Source of the DNA: Candidatus Atribacteria bacterium
Lineage (GTDB): Bacteria; Atribacterota; JS1; SB-45; 34-128
Direction: 5' to 3'
NCBI GenBank assembly: GCA_003451675.1
Contig: DMCY01000023.1
Span: 1 to 25,953 of the forward strand
DNA: 25,953 nt
Part shown: positions 8,401 to 15,284 of the stretch, piece after piece
How the letters are laid out: every line of letters begins with the position of its first letter
Numbering within the stretch: the stretch's first letter is position 1
The notes under the pieces: model-generated
Database searches by the model: none
What the model was told of the DNA's origin: nothing
What the model saw: only the letters and a program-made list of their open reading frames with translations
Position numbers and translations under genes: made by a program

Positions 8401-8643
8401 GGTTTCCTCGGCAATATCAGCTACCACTTGAGCTAATTGTTCGTTATTGTAACTAAAATCTTCATCATTTTGTTCATTGTTTTGCAATTTAGAAAAATAG
8501 ACTGAAAAATGAGGGCTTTCCAAGACCTGCCAATTTAAGCCGGGATTATAGCGAACAGCCTCCACACTCATAACTAATGGCGAGTATATTACTAAAAATA
8601 TTATAATAATGATATAAATAAAAAAAATTATTTTATTTTGCAT
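5470..8643 (-). CDS. Outer-membrane fusion: gluzincin metallopeptidase, TolB-type propeller, Omp85-like barrel
   Basis: A 1057-residue exported protein. Residues 1-30 form a hydrophobic signal sequence (MQNKIIFFIYIIIIIFLVIY). A zinc peptidase domain follows with HEYTH at 150-154 and a third ligand in WSIEGLAVYNE (Glu188), as in the peptidase MA-like clan. From about 331 to 620 there are at least six WSPDG/SPDGS-type blades of a TolB/PD40 propeller. From about 680 to the end lies a beta-rich barrel with FSLRGY (near 931) and LEYRFPL, LFIDIGNAW, as in the Omp85/BamA surface-antigen family, ending in the C-terminal Phe expected of outer-membrane barrels. An upstream GTG at 8688 lies within the adjacent palindrome and is not credible; ATG 8643 precedes the signal sequence. 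Substrate and role are unknown. Confidence 0.82.
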   Translation of the reverse strand: MQNKIIFFIYIIIIIFLVIYSPLVMSVEAVRYNPGLNWQVLESPHFSVYFSKLQNNEQNDEDFSYNNEQLAQVVADIAEETYHQVNAQLGSPNKHHHLQKMAIIMEDFSDYALGFASSFPHRVIRLSLTAPTAKSFDMKFKSWLKMVITHEYTHLAHFEITAGLTTALRALFGQILTPNALQPMWSIEGLAVYNETKFTTGGRGIDSRYDMYLRMAALEDQFNTLDQISGYYLTSWPDGTAPYIYGQSLIHFIAQKYGEDKVIAMSEIFCEYPYLGFNYAVKRAIGLNLNELYQTWEDHLKEKYQLQAQKILSQKNLTPSQQLTKYNYWVDYPRWISTPDGDKIVVKVSTPHSYPFIQIIDPLSPSLPLTPHSIKNEPLIKRTYGRDSSFSISPDGSKIIYAKLDDYEQFYKLYDLYLFDLKTEKETRLSEGLRARDPSWSPNPDNPQIVAVINQSGTNNLALINLPSPSSSINENQSTYKLITKEDIVYLTDFRDGTQLSQPSWSPKGDRIALSAWRHGHQDICILNLDLENIGNSILQPIFCDKSIDISPCWSPDGQYLFFTSDRTGFYNIFAFSLSDKKLYQITNVLGGSFQPAISPDGSQLAFIEYHATGYELHLMKVDLNLNPNSNPNTDLNQWTEIEIECTEPPIMAAQQFNKGLNTPSNSKSNYPIHPYHPLASFWPPTYWIPAAQLTENDLGVGFSTELKDVLGFHSLPLSVTYGILNNNLSYNFNYYNYSHFPIVNLCLSGNAILSSQTQTSWWEEGKSGVNIYFPFKGQTDFTTNTNSRPYRQIFFLGYQYEKSSITDTNTSSSPLNANQEKIGSLRLGYSYSDAEKYGFSISPELGNSFSLTYEHADKALGGDYTFDKLIFDGRKFIPLPPLHQVLALRLVAGTSSSSILESGLDGEKFKLGSNYSSDNLSNTDVNTFSLRGYKHATLEGNNLILTSLEYRFPLANIEHSLKLGPLSIFLERLSGDLFIDIGNAWESSNSNSSININTENNEINSIWQDFKSSIGAELKADFNYQYNSSFTLRLGAAKALADPHGYDIYITLGSSF

Positions 8644-8661
8644 ATTCTCATACTTCTTTCC

Positions 8662-8704
8662 AAAAAGTTTCCCAAAGGTGCCTGGCACCTTTGGGAAACT
8701 TTTT
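8662..8704. repeat. 43-nt palindrome, copy 4 (3' side of RAYT)
   Basis: Perfect palindrome, centre T (8683), arms identical to copies 2, 3 and 7. Its last T forms part of the complement of the RAYT stop codon (8704-8706). On the minus strand it sits 18 bases upstream of the outer-membrane fusion ATG and contains a spurious in-frame GTG. Confidence 0.95.
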
Positions 8705-9585
8705 TATAAAAATAGGGTTATTTTAATATGATTTAGCCAGAGCTGGTATATACGATCAGAGATTAAATTTCTATCCACCTTTTTACATATTTTTAGTACG
8801 CTTGGGCTGGTCATGTGTAGAGAATTTGCTACATCTTTTACTCTGTAACCCTCTTTTACTAATAAATATACAAGCAAATGTTTTAATCGTTTATTGGTTT
8901 CTATGTCTCCAATTTGTTCTTTTGTTTTCCTTAATATATTTTCTATATTTCTGGGCGATTTATTTTGTATTTGATTTGAGGTTATTTTAGTGACATTTTG
9001 GAGGATTTTTTCTGTTTCTAGGCCATCTTTTTGAATATTTTCTTTTACGAAATTTATAAAATTTTCTGGACTGGTTTGACAAAGTGTTAATAATTCCCGA
9101 ATGTTCAGCCATAAGGGAACGTTTTTGTTTTGATTTTGATTAGAGAGAAAATATTGAAAACTACTCCAAGGATATTCTTCGGGAGAATCCACTAATCCGG
9201 CCTCTACCGGATTTAGGCTAATATAAGAGGCTACGCTATATAGGTATAGGGAATTTAAAATAAGATGACTTTTGTAACGGTCTTGTAATAAATGCCCCTT
9301 CCTTATGTGTCTTATGTTGAACCAGTGGGCATAAGAGGAATTTAAAAACTGCATGGCTTGAGAAAGATTTGCTTCTTCTGTCTTTAGAAGTAGGTGGAAG
9401 TGAGTATCCATTAGTACATAGGAAAATAGGTGAACTTTGTGAAAGTTAACAATTTTTTGTAGAAGTTGTAGAAATTTATTTCTATCTACATCATCAGTAA
9501 ATATGTCAGTTCCTTCCACACCCTTACCAATTATATGATAAATAGCATTTTTATCTTCTATCTCTGTCCTATTTCTTCTTGCCAT
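8704..9585 (-). CDS. REP-associated tyrosine transposase (RAYT, Y1/HUH family)
   Basis: A 293-residue single-strand DNA nuclease of the Y1 transposase family. MARRNR is the usual RAYT start. The HUH pair is THFHLLL, following SYVLMD. The catalytic Tyr is in SYISLNPVEAGLV, the counterpart of the family's YIHLNPVRAGLV, followed by EEYPWSS. The C-terminal third carries a helix-turn-helix (EGYRVKDVANSLHMTSPSVL) like that of longer DnaA-tail RAYTs. The open frame extends to 9660 inside the neighbouring palindrome, but ATG 9585 fits the family. No frameshift or missing key residue is seen, so the enzyme may be active. It is the most likely agent for the palindromes found throughout the window. Confidence 0.9.
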   Translation of the reverse strand: MARRNRTEIEDKNAIYHIIGKGVEGTDIFTDDVDRNKFLQLLQKIVNFHKVHLFSYVLMDTHFHLLLKTEEANLSQAMQFLNSSYAHWFNIRHIRKGHLLQDRYKSHLILNSLYLYSVASYISLNPVEAGLVDSPEEYPWSSFQYFLSNQNQNKNVPLWLNIRELLTLCQTSPENFINFVKENIQKDGLETEKILQNVTKITSNQIQNKSPRNIENILRKTKEQIGDIETNKRLKHLLVYLLVKEGYRVKDVANSLHMTSPSVLKICKKVDRNLISDRIYQLWLNHIKITLFL

Positions 9586-9646
9586 AATATAAACATTATA
9601 TCCTTTATAAATAAATAGTTCAAGGGATTTCAGCATAGAAACAGCT

Positions 9647-9689
9647 AAAAAGTTTCCCAAAAGTGCCAGGCACTTTTGGGAAACTTTTT
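9647..9689. repeat. 43-nt palindrome, copy 5 (5' side of RAYT), covarying variant
   Basis: Perfect palindrome, centre A (9668). It differs from copies 2-4 at one position in each arm (core AGTGCCAGGCACT instead of GGTGCCAGGCACC), so the change is compensated and the stem is preserved. Confidence 0.95.
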
Positions 9690-9703
9690 TAAATATAATT
9701 TTG

Positions 9704-9733
9704 TTGGAGTTTTAAAAATAAGTAGTGTATAAT
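9704..9733 (+). promoter_or_regulatory. Putative promoter for the amidohydrolase
   Basis: TATAAT at 9728-9733 with a weak TTGGAG at 9704-9709 (18-base spacer), about 47 bases before the start codon and just downstream of palindrome copy 5. Confidence 0.45.
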
Positions 9734-9780
9734 TGATTTTAGTTGTGTATTTCGAATATTCGAAAGGAAAGTTGGAGAGA

Positions 9781-10905
9781 ATGGCTCAACAGAAAACCAT
9801 AGTTACAGAAGTAGTAAAAAAAAGAAAAAAAAGTGAATTGTGGTTTTATATTATAATCATCATATTATTGGCGATGATGTTTTTGTGGTATCTCCGGCAA
9901 ATGGGGTATTTGCCCTTATGGATAGACAACCAACCTTCGAATCTTATTGCTGAAATGGACCCAGACACTAGAGATAGGAGGGCAGATTTTAAAATTATAA
10001 ATGCCCACGAACATGTTCAATCCTTCAGCAATATTCCTCTTCTTCTTAAAGTGATGGAAGATTGCCAGATGGAAAAAATGATTATGTTGGGAACCTCAAA
10101 ATTTACTTTTTATCTAAATCCTAAATATGGTTTTAGTGAATATGATAAGAATAATGAAGAAATAATAAATATAAGCAAAAAATATCCCGATAAATTTATA
10201 GCATTATGCACGATCGATCCCCGCGATGAAGATAAGCTGGAAAAATTAAAGAAATTTATCGCTGATGGAGCCAAAGGCTTGAAATTGTATAATGGTCATG
10301 GCTATTTCTATGATAATTTTTTTCATCTTCCTCTTGATGATCCCGGGATGATGGAGGTATATCAATATTGTGAAGGGCAGGGGATACCCATTCTTTACCA
10401 TATAAATAGTGGTCGTTTTTTAGATCAAATGGAGAGAGTTTTGCAGGCCTTTCCTGATTTAGTAGTTGTTGCTCCTCACTTTATCTTGACTTCCAGAAAT
10501 CTTACACTCTTAAGCAGACTCCTTGATACTTATCCCAATTTATACACTGATATAAGTTTTGGTCATCCCGATTTTCAAGTTGCTGGATTTAAGAGAATTT
10601 CTTATAATGCTGTAGCTTTCCGGGAATTTATGCAGAAATATCGTAACCGTATAAACTTCGGTACAGATATAGTAATTACCTCTTACCGGGCGAAGAGCAG
10701 GAGCTATATTGATGATATTACATTAAGTTATTTTGATATGTTAGAAAAAGAGGAGTTTACTTTACCGGATTCGATTTATAAGATGATGAGCAAAAAAGCC
10801 CGGGAACAAACTGACCCCAATACAGTGTACAGAGGACTTAATCTCGATGACGAGACCTTGAGAATGATTTACCATGATAATGCAGAAAGGATTTTCGGAA
10901 AATGA
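9781..10905 (+). CDS. Membrane-anchored amidohydrolase-2 family metal-dependent hydrolase
   Basis: A 374-residue protein with a positively charged N-terminus (VKKRKKSELW) and a single hydrophobic segment at about 18-36, then a TIM-barrel hydrolase domain. Metal-site motifs are all present: HEH (76-78), His207 in ILYHINSGR, His233 in VVVAPHF and Asp296 in NFGTDIV. This matches the amidohydrolase-2 group (PF04909-like), usually cytosolic; here positive-inside topology predicts that the catalytic domain faces the periplasm. The substrate is unknown. ATG 9781 is preferred over the GTG/ATT-rich extension upstream because AAAGGAAAG and GGAGAG precede it. It stands alone with its own promoter, between the RAYT unit and the lipoprotein gene. 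Confidence 0.72.
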   Translation: MAQQKTIVTEVVKKRKKSELWFYIIIIILLAMMFLWYLRQMGYLPLWIDNQPSNLIAEMDPDTRDRRADFKIINAHEHVQSFSNIPLLLKVMEDCQMEKMIMLGTSKFTFYLNPKYGFSEYDKNNEEIINISKKYPDKFIALCTIDPRDEDKLEKLKKFIADGAKGLKLYNGHGYFYDNFFHLPLDDPGMMEVYQYCEGQGIPILYHINSGRFLDQMERVLQAFPDLVVVAPHFILTSRNLTLLSRLLDTYPNLYTDISFGHPDFQVAGFKRISYNAVAFREFMQKYRNRINFGTDIVITSYRAKSRSYIDDITLSYFDMLEKEEFTLPDSIYKMMSKKAREQTDPNTVYRGLNLDDETLRMIYHDNAERIFGK

Positions 10906-11076
10906 AATGACACATAAAATAAAATAGATAAAAACCTTCAGAATCATCAGAACCAGAGGTATCCCATATTCATATTATTATTTACAGCAAGATACCGATC
11001 AAATGATACTAAAGCAAATCTTAACTCACCTTATAACGAATCGAGAAAATATTTGAAGAAAGGAATATATTAAGAG

Positions 11077-12891
11077 ATGAAGAAATTTTTTGTATTATTA
11101 TTTGGATTAATTATTTTAGTATTAATGGGGGGATGCCAAAGCCTGGTAGATTTTTTCCCTTTTTTAAACCGTGCACCGATTATAATTTCTGAACCTGCTA
11201 TCACCGCTACAGAGAATAATCAATATTCTTATCAGTTAGAAGCAAAGGATCCCGATGGTGATAGCCTAACTTATCTTCTTGTCCTCTGCCCAGAGGGTAT
11301 GAGTATTGATAGCGAGAGTGGTTTAATATCCTGGACACCGACGAATGATCAGGTAGGAATTCATCCGATAATTGTGGAAACTTCTGATGGCAAACAGAGC
11401 GATACTCAAAGTTTTGAAATTGAGGTTATCAATGTAAATAATCAACCCCAAATCCTTTCTTATTCTCCTACTAATACTAATATCGAAATCAATGAGGGGG
11501 ATTCGGTAAAATTTGAAATCCAAGCTCAGGATATTGACTTAAACGTAACTTTAAGTTATCAATGGTTATTAAATGGAAAGAAAGTATCAAGCTTTAGCGT
11601 TTTAGGAAATGATTCAAAAAGCAGTTGGATTTATTCTGCCGGTTATGGAGATTACAACCAGAAAATAGTAAAAGTATTAGTGAACGATGGAGAATTGGAA
11701 AATTATGTGCAGTGGAATATAACAATAAATGATATTACTTCTCCTGCCCAGCCTACTTTAGGTGCCATAACTTCACCAACTAATATTTCAACCCAAATAT
11801 TATCCGGTACTAAAGAGGCGAGTTCTTCGATTTTAATTAACGGAACAGAAGCAGTTCCTCTTAATTCATCAACCGATTGGTCTTACTCTTACAATCTCTC
11901 TGAAGGAATCAACAATGTCTCTATTACTTCCCGTGATGCCGTTGGCAACGAAAGTTCCGCAATAACTGTAACAATAGAATATGATCCTAATATCTATGTA
12001 GATGCAGCCAATACCACTGGAATTGAAGATGGAACCCAAACCCACCCCTTTAATACCATAACCGAGGGAATAGAGGCAGTTGTTTCCGGAAAATCAGTTA
12101 TGGTGACCGCAGGGACTTATAACGAACAGTTGATAATAAATAAAGAAATAACTCTTCAGGGGACAAGTCAGGGCAATACTTTTATTACCGGAAGTAGTTT
12201 AACCGAAAATTTAATAAGTTTAGAAGCAGATAATATTACTATATCTGGTTTTACCATCGATGGCGATAGCAGTACCAGCACCGGAATTTATTTTGACAAT
12301 TGTTCCTATATAAATATAAATAATAACTTAATAAAAAATAATAAAGATTATGGTATAAGCTATATTAATTCAGCTCCCGTAATTGAAGGCAATAATATAG
12401 AGAATAATAGTAGTAGTGGGATAAAGGTTGCAACAAACGGTGTGGGTATAATCCGAAACAATTCTATAGTATCTAATCAGCATGGAATACGCACCTATGG
12501 AGATTCTTCTCCCGAAATTACCAGAAACAATATTAGCAATAATAATACAGGAATTTATTGTCGAGAAAGTGCTGCTCCAATTATTTCTTATAATACAATT
12601 GGCAATAATTCTGGTTATGGAATTCTTATTGATAATGCTTTGGGCAATTTAGTTAATCCGGATATCGGAGGTGGAGATGGGAAAAGTGATGGTTATAATA
12701 AAATTATCGGAAACTCTACTCATGGTGTTAGTAATGAAACTACTCATAATATTATGGCGAAAAATAACTGGTGGGGAGACGCCGCTGGCCCAAAATATCC
12801 ATATCACACCTCAAGTAGTGGTGACTGGGCTTATTGGAACGGAGCCGGCAGCGAAATTATCTTCACCCCTCATTTAACTATCGAGCCCTAA
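11077..12891 (+). CDS. Surface lipoprotein with Ig-like domains and a right-handed beta-helix
   Basis: A 604-residue exported protein. The N-terminus MKKFFVLLFGLIILVLMGGC is a lipoprotein signal with Cys20 as the likely lipidated residue (Met instead of Leu at -3). Residues about 30-115 form a putative Ig/cadherin-like domain (NRAPIIISEP, PDGDSLTY, GLISWTPT). About 120-215 is a second one, and 220-300 a third Ig-like module (SGTKEASSSILING). From about 305 to 590 there is a right-handed parallel beta-helix of the periplasmic copper-binding/pectate-lyase type: DGTQTHPFNTITEGIEA, then repeated GI.....I.NN coils, ending in AKNNWWGDAAGP. No lyase catalytic set is evident. It probably binds polysaccharide or acts in adhesion. 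Asn-rich ladders are strong. Confidence 0.78.
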   Translation: MKKFFVLLFGLIILVLMGGCQSLVDFFPFLNRAPIIISEPAITATENNQYSYQLEAKDPDGDSLTYLLVLCPEGMSIDSESGLISWTPTNDQVGIHPIIVETSDGKQSDTQSFEIEVINVNNQPQILSYSPTNTNIEINEGDSVKFEIQAQDIDLNVTLSYQWLLNGKKVSSFSVLGNDSKSSWIYSAGYGDYNQKIVKVLVNDGELENYVQWNITINDITSPAQPTLGAITSPTNISTQILSGTKEASSSILINGTEAVPLNSSTDWSYSYNLSEGINNVSITSRDAVGNESSAITVTIEYDPNIYVDAANTTGIEDGTQTHPFNTITEGIEAVVSGKSVMVTAGTYNEQLIINKEITLQGTSQGNTFITGSSLTENLISLEADNITISGFTIDGDSSTSTGIYFDNCSYININNNLIKNNKDYGISYINSAPVIEGNNIENNSSSGIKVATNGVGIIRNNSIVSNQHGIRTYGDSSPEITRNNISNNNTGIYCRESAAPIISYNTIGNNSGYGILIDNALGNLVNPDIGGGDGKSDGYNKIIGNSTHGVSNETTHNIMAKNNWWGDAAGPKYPYHTSSSGDWAYWNGAGSEIIFTPHLTIEP

Positions 12892-12911
12892 CTTTATAAA
12901 GAAAAATTCCA

Positions 12912-12954
12912 GAAAAGTGTCCAAAAAGTGCCTGGCACTTTTTGGACACTTTTC
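12912..12954. repeat. 43-nt palindrome, copy 6, divergent arms
   Basis: Perfect 43-nt palindrome around centre T (12933) with arms GAAAAGTGTCCAAAAAGTGC plus C. Core and length match the family, but the outer arm differs (GTGTCC). It lies 21 bases after the lipoprotein gene stop and may act as its terminator. Confidence 0.95.
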
Positions 12955-13055
12955 CGAGACATATTTTTCATTTTTGCGCTTGCTTGAAAAATGGTTGTGT
13001 GGTATGTTATAAAATATAGAAAGATAGGCTAAAATATGGGAAGGGGAGAGGAATT

Positions 13056-14153
13056 ATGGTTGAGATAAGAAAAAATAAAAACGGTATAAATACGTTGGAT
13101 TTAGATGGAGATTTTTCTGAGCTGGATAAAGCCAATATGATAGAGCTGTTAGAGGAATTTCCGCAGAAGATGCGAGATGCCTTGCGTTTGGGAGAGGAGT
13201 TTGCTATTCCTGCCCCCGCACCCGCCCGAAATTTTAAAAATATCGTGGTATTAGGAATGGGTGGCTCAGCTATCGGCGGAAATCTACTATCTGATTATTT
13301 AGCCGATGAATTATCAATACCCATCGTGGTTATTCGCGGTTATAATATCCCCAAATTCGTAGATGAAAATTCTTTGGTTTTCGCAGTCAGTTATTCGGGA
13401 AATACCGAAGAGACTCTCTCTGCCTTAAAGAAATGTCTGGATGCCAAAGCAAGAGTTATTACACTAACTTCAGGGGGCAAATTAGCAGTTCTTGCCCAAG
13501 AGAATAACTTTCCGGTGATTAAAGTCCCGGCAGGGATTCAACCTCGAGCCGCCATTTCTTATCTGTTTTTTCCAGTATTAAAAGCATTAGAAAGGCTGGG
13601 TTTAATAAAAGAAAGAAGTGACGAGATAGAAGAAACGCACAATATTTTGCGGGAACTTTCCAGGGAATATAGCGTTAAATCTCCCATCAAAAACAATTTT
13701 GCCAAAAAAGTAGCTCTGAGCCTCTATCGGCATCTGCCCCTGGTTTACGGTTCTGAAGGATTATTGAAGGCAGTGGCGATGCGATGGAAGACCCAAATAA
13801 ATGAAAATAGTAAATGGCCCTGTTTTTGGAATATATTTCCCGAACTTGACCATAACGAAATAGTAGGCTATGAGATAGAAAATAAGATAAACCGACAGGT
13901 TAAAATTATTTATCTTCAAGACAAAGAAGGGCTTTTGAGGGTAGAGCAGAGACGGAAAATTACCCGTAAGATTATCGAAGACAAAGTAGCCGAGTTTATA
14001 GTTTGCCCTACCAAAGGTAAAGGAAAAATGGCCCGCATGTTTTCACTAATTTTCTTAGGCGATCTGGCGAGCTATTATTTAGCAATATTAAATCAGGTTG
14101 ACCCGTCGCCGGTAGCCTGCATAGAAGATTTAAAGAAAGAATTAGCTAAATAA
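13056..14153 (+). CDS. Bifunctional phosphoglucose/phosphomannose isomerase
   Basis: A 365-residue SIS-domain isomerase of the PGI/PMI type, interconverting fructose 6-phosphate with glucose 6-phosphate and mannose 6-phosphate. Motifs in order: GMGGSAIGGN, SYSGNTEETL (phosphate-binding Ser/Thr loop), QPRAAISYLFFP, and the active-site stretch NENSKWPCFWNIFPELDHNEIVG with the catalytic Glu and His. Length is close to the family norm. ATG 13056 follows AAGGGGAGAGG. It links central sugar phosphates to the nucleotide-sugar and envelope genes nearby (rmlA, tagO, epimerase). Confidence 0.9.
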   Translation: MVEIRKNKNGINTLDLDGDFSELDKANMIELLEEFPQKMRDALRLGEEFAIPAPAPARNFKNIVVLGMGGSAIGGNLLSDYLADELSIPIVVIRGYNIPKFVDENSLVFAVSYSGNTEETLSALKKCLDAKARVITLTSGGKLAVLAQENNFPVIKVPAGIQPRAAISYLFFPVLKALERLGLIKERSDEIEETHNILRELSREYSVKSPIKNNFAKKVALSLYRHLPLVYGSEGLLKAVAMRWKTQINENSKWPCFWNIFPELDHNEIVGYEIENKINRQVKIIYLQDKEGLLRVEQRRKITRKIIEDKVAEFIVCPTKGKGKMARMFSLIFLGDLASYYLAILNQVDPSPVACIEDLKKELAK

Positions 14154-14290
14154 ATTAACAAATTAGTAAATTAAGGAATTAATGAATTGATTAAATTGAT
14201 TAATCGGTAAATTGGAGAATTGGTCAATTGGCCAGTTGGTAAATTGATACATAGGCAAATTGGTGAATTAATAATAAACAGGAGAATATC
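14154..14290 (+). repeat. Degenerate AATTGGTAA-type word repeat
   Basis: The gap between the isomerase and tagO is made of imperfect direct repeats of 8-10 bases built on AATTG/GGTAAATT words (for example AATTGGAGAATTGGTCAATT). No gene or clear promoter is seen apart from the ribosome binding site AGGAGAA used by tagO. Confidence 0.6.
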
Positions 14291-14293
14291 TAT

Positions 14294-15217
14294 TTGAAAT
14301 ATCTAGAAGTTGGCGTTATTGCCTTTATAGTTTCTTATATTTTAACTCCCTACATGGCTCATGTAGGGAAAAAACAGAATATGGTGGATATGCCCGGTCA
14401 CCGTAAGATACACGAAGAAGCTATCCCTAATTTGGGAGGGATAGTTATTTTTTTTGGATTTTTACTGAGTCTGCTATTTGTGGTGCAGATAGAAGGACAA
14501 GTTAAAGCCCTCTTGATAGGTGGGGTAATCATTTTGTTATTAGGAGTGGTAGATGACATAGTAGACCTTTCTCCCAAGCATAAATTCATTATTCAAATGG
14601 TTCCTGCCTTGATAGTGATTATATATAACAGTGATTTAATAAATAGTTTTATAGTTAATCAATTAAAAATTTTTGATCTGTTAGGTTATCTTCTTTATCC
14701 CATCTTAATTTTTTGGATAGTCGGAGTTACCAATTCCATCAATATAATAGATGGATTGGATGGACTGGCCTGCGGAGTTTCGATAATTAGTTTAATAGCT
14801 TTTTTTATTTTAGGATTAAGACAAAATTTTGAAATTATTAATCTGGTATCAATTACCCTGGTAGGGAGTATGTTGGCTTTTTTAAGATTTAATTTTTACC
14901 CGGCCAAAATCTTTTTGGGGGATTCCGGCAGTACTTTTGCCGGTTTTATGTTAGCCTCTGTAGGGGCTTTGTGGGTATTAAATAGTGGAAATACCTTTTT
15001 TATTTTAATTCCTATTATTATTCTGGCTCTACCTATTTTTGATACCCTGTTTGCCATCTGGAGGAGATACAGAGGTCATCATCCCATATTTCAGGCCGAT
15101 AAAGGGCATCTCCATCATCGACTTTTAGCTCGAGGGATATCTCATAAAAATGTTGTGCTTATCTTGTGGGGAATAAGCGCCGCTTGCAGCATAATCGCCC
15201 TTGTATTAGCGCTTTAA
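14294..15217 (+). CDS. tagO: Undecaprenyl-phosphate GlcNAc-1-phosphate transferase (WecA/TagO)
   Basis: A 307-residue polytopic membrane enzyme of glycosyltransferase family 4 that transfers GlcNAc-1-phosphate to undecaprenyl phosphate, starting lipid-linked polysaccharide synthesis on the cytoplasmic face. All catalytic motifs are intact: GVVDDIVDL with Asp87-Asp88, NSINIIDGLDGLACG, AKIFLGDSGST and the sugar-selective loop HHPIFQADKGHLHHRL, which favours WecA/TagO over MraY. The start is TTG 14294, with AGGAGAA at 14279-14285 and no better ATG nearby. It is followed by an epimerase and a WecG-like fusion, whose family partner acts on the TagO product. Confidence 0.9.
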   Translation: MKYLEVGVIAFIVSYILTPYMAHVGKKQNMVDMPGHRKIHEEAIPNLGGIVIFFGFLLSLLFVVQIEGQVKALLIGGVIILLLGVVDDIVDLSPKHKFIIQMVPALIVIIYNSDLINSFIVNQLKIFDLLGYLLYPILIFWIVGVTNSINIIDGLDGLACGVSIISLIAFFILGLRQNFEIINLVSITLVGSMLAFLRFNFYPAKIFLGDSGSTFAGFMLASVGALWVLNSGNTFFILIPIIILALPIFDTLFAIWRRYRGHHPIFQADKGHLHHRLLARGISHKNVVLILWGISAACSIIALVLAL

Positions 15218-15220
15218 TGT

Positions 15221-15263
15221 AAAAAGTTTCCCAAAGGTGCCAGGCACCTTTGGGAAACTTTTT
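15221..15263. repeat. 43-nt palindrome, copy 7, between tagO and the epimerase
   Basis: Perfect palindrome, centre A (15242), identical in sequence to copies 2 and 3. It begins four bases after the tagO stop. It contains an in-frame GTG (15237) that artificially lengthens the next gene. Confidence 0.95.
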
Positions 15264-15284
15264 GTGGCAGAAAGGAGAAGAAAC

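Larger units (their letters stand above)
8662..9689. mobile_element. RAYT transposase unit bracketed by palindromes
   Basis: A RAYT gene lies exactly between two copies of the palindrome family: the left copy overlaps its stop codon, and the right copy ends 61 bases before its start. This resembles an IS200-like unit with hairpin ends. The other seven copies in the window would then be non-autonomous derivatives. No target duplication is expected for HUH enzymes, so the outer limits are set only by the palindromes. Confidence 0.7.

Noticed and set aside
10906..11076. Possible small gene or riboswitch between the amidohydrolase and lipoprotein genes
   Set aside because: No open frame with a ribosome binding site and no recognisable conserved RNA motif; only AAGAAAGGAA before the lipoprotein start.
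15237..15284. GTG 15237 as the true start of the epimerase
   Set aside because: The start lies within a mobile palindrome and has no proper ribosome binding site; ATG 15285 is preceded by AAGGAGAAG.
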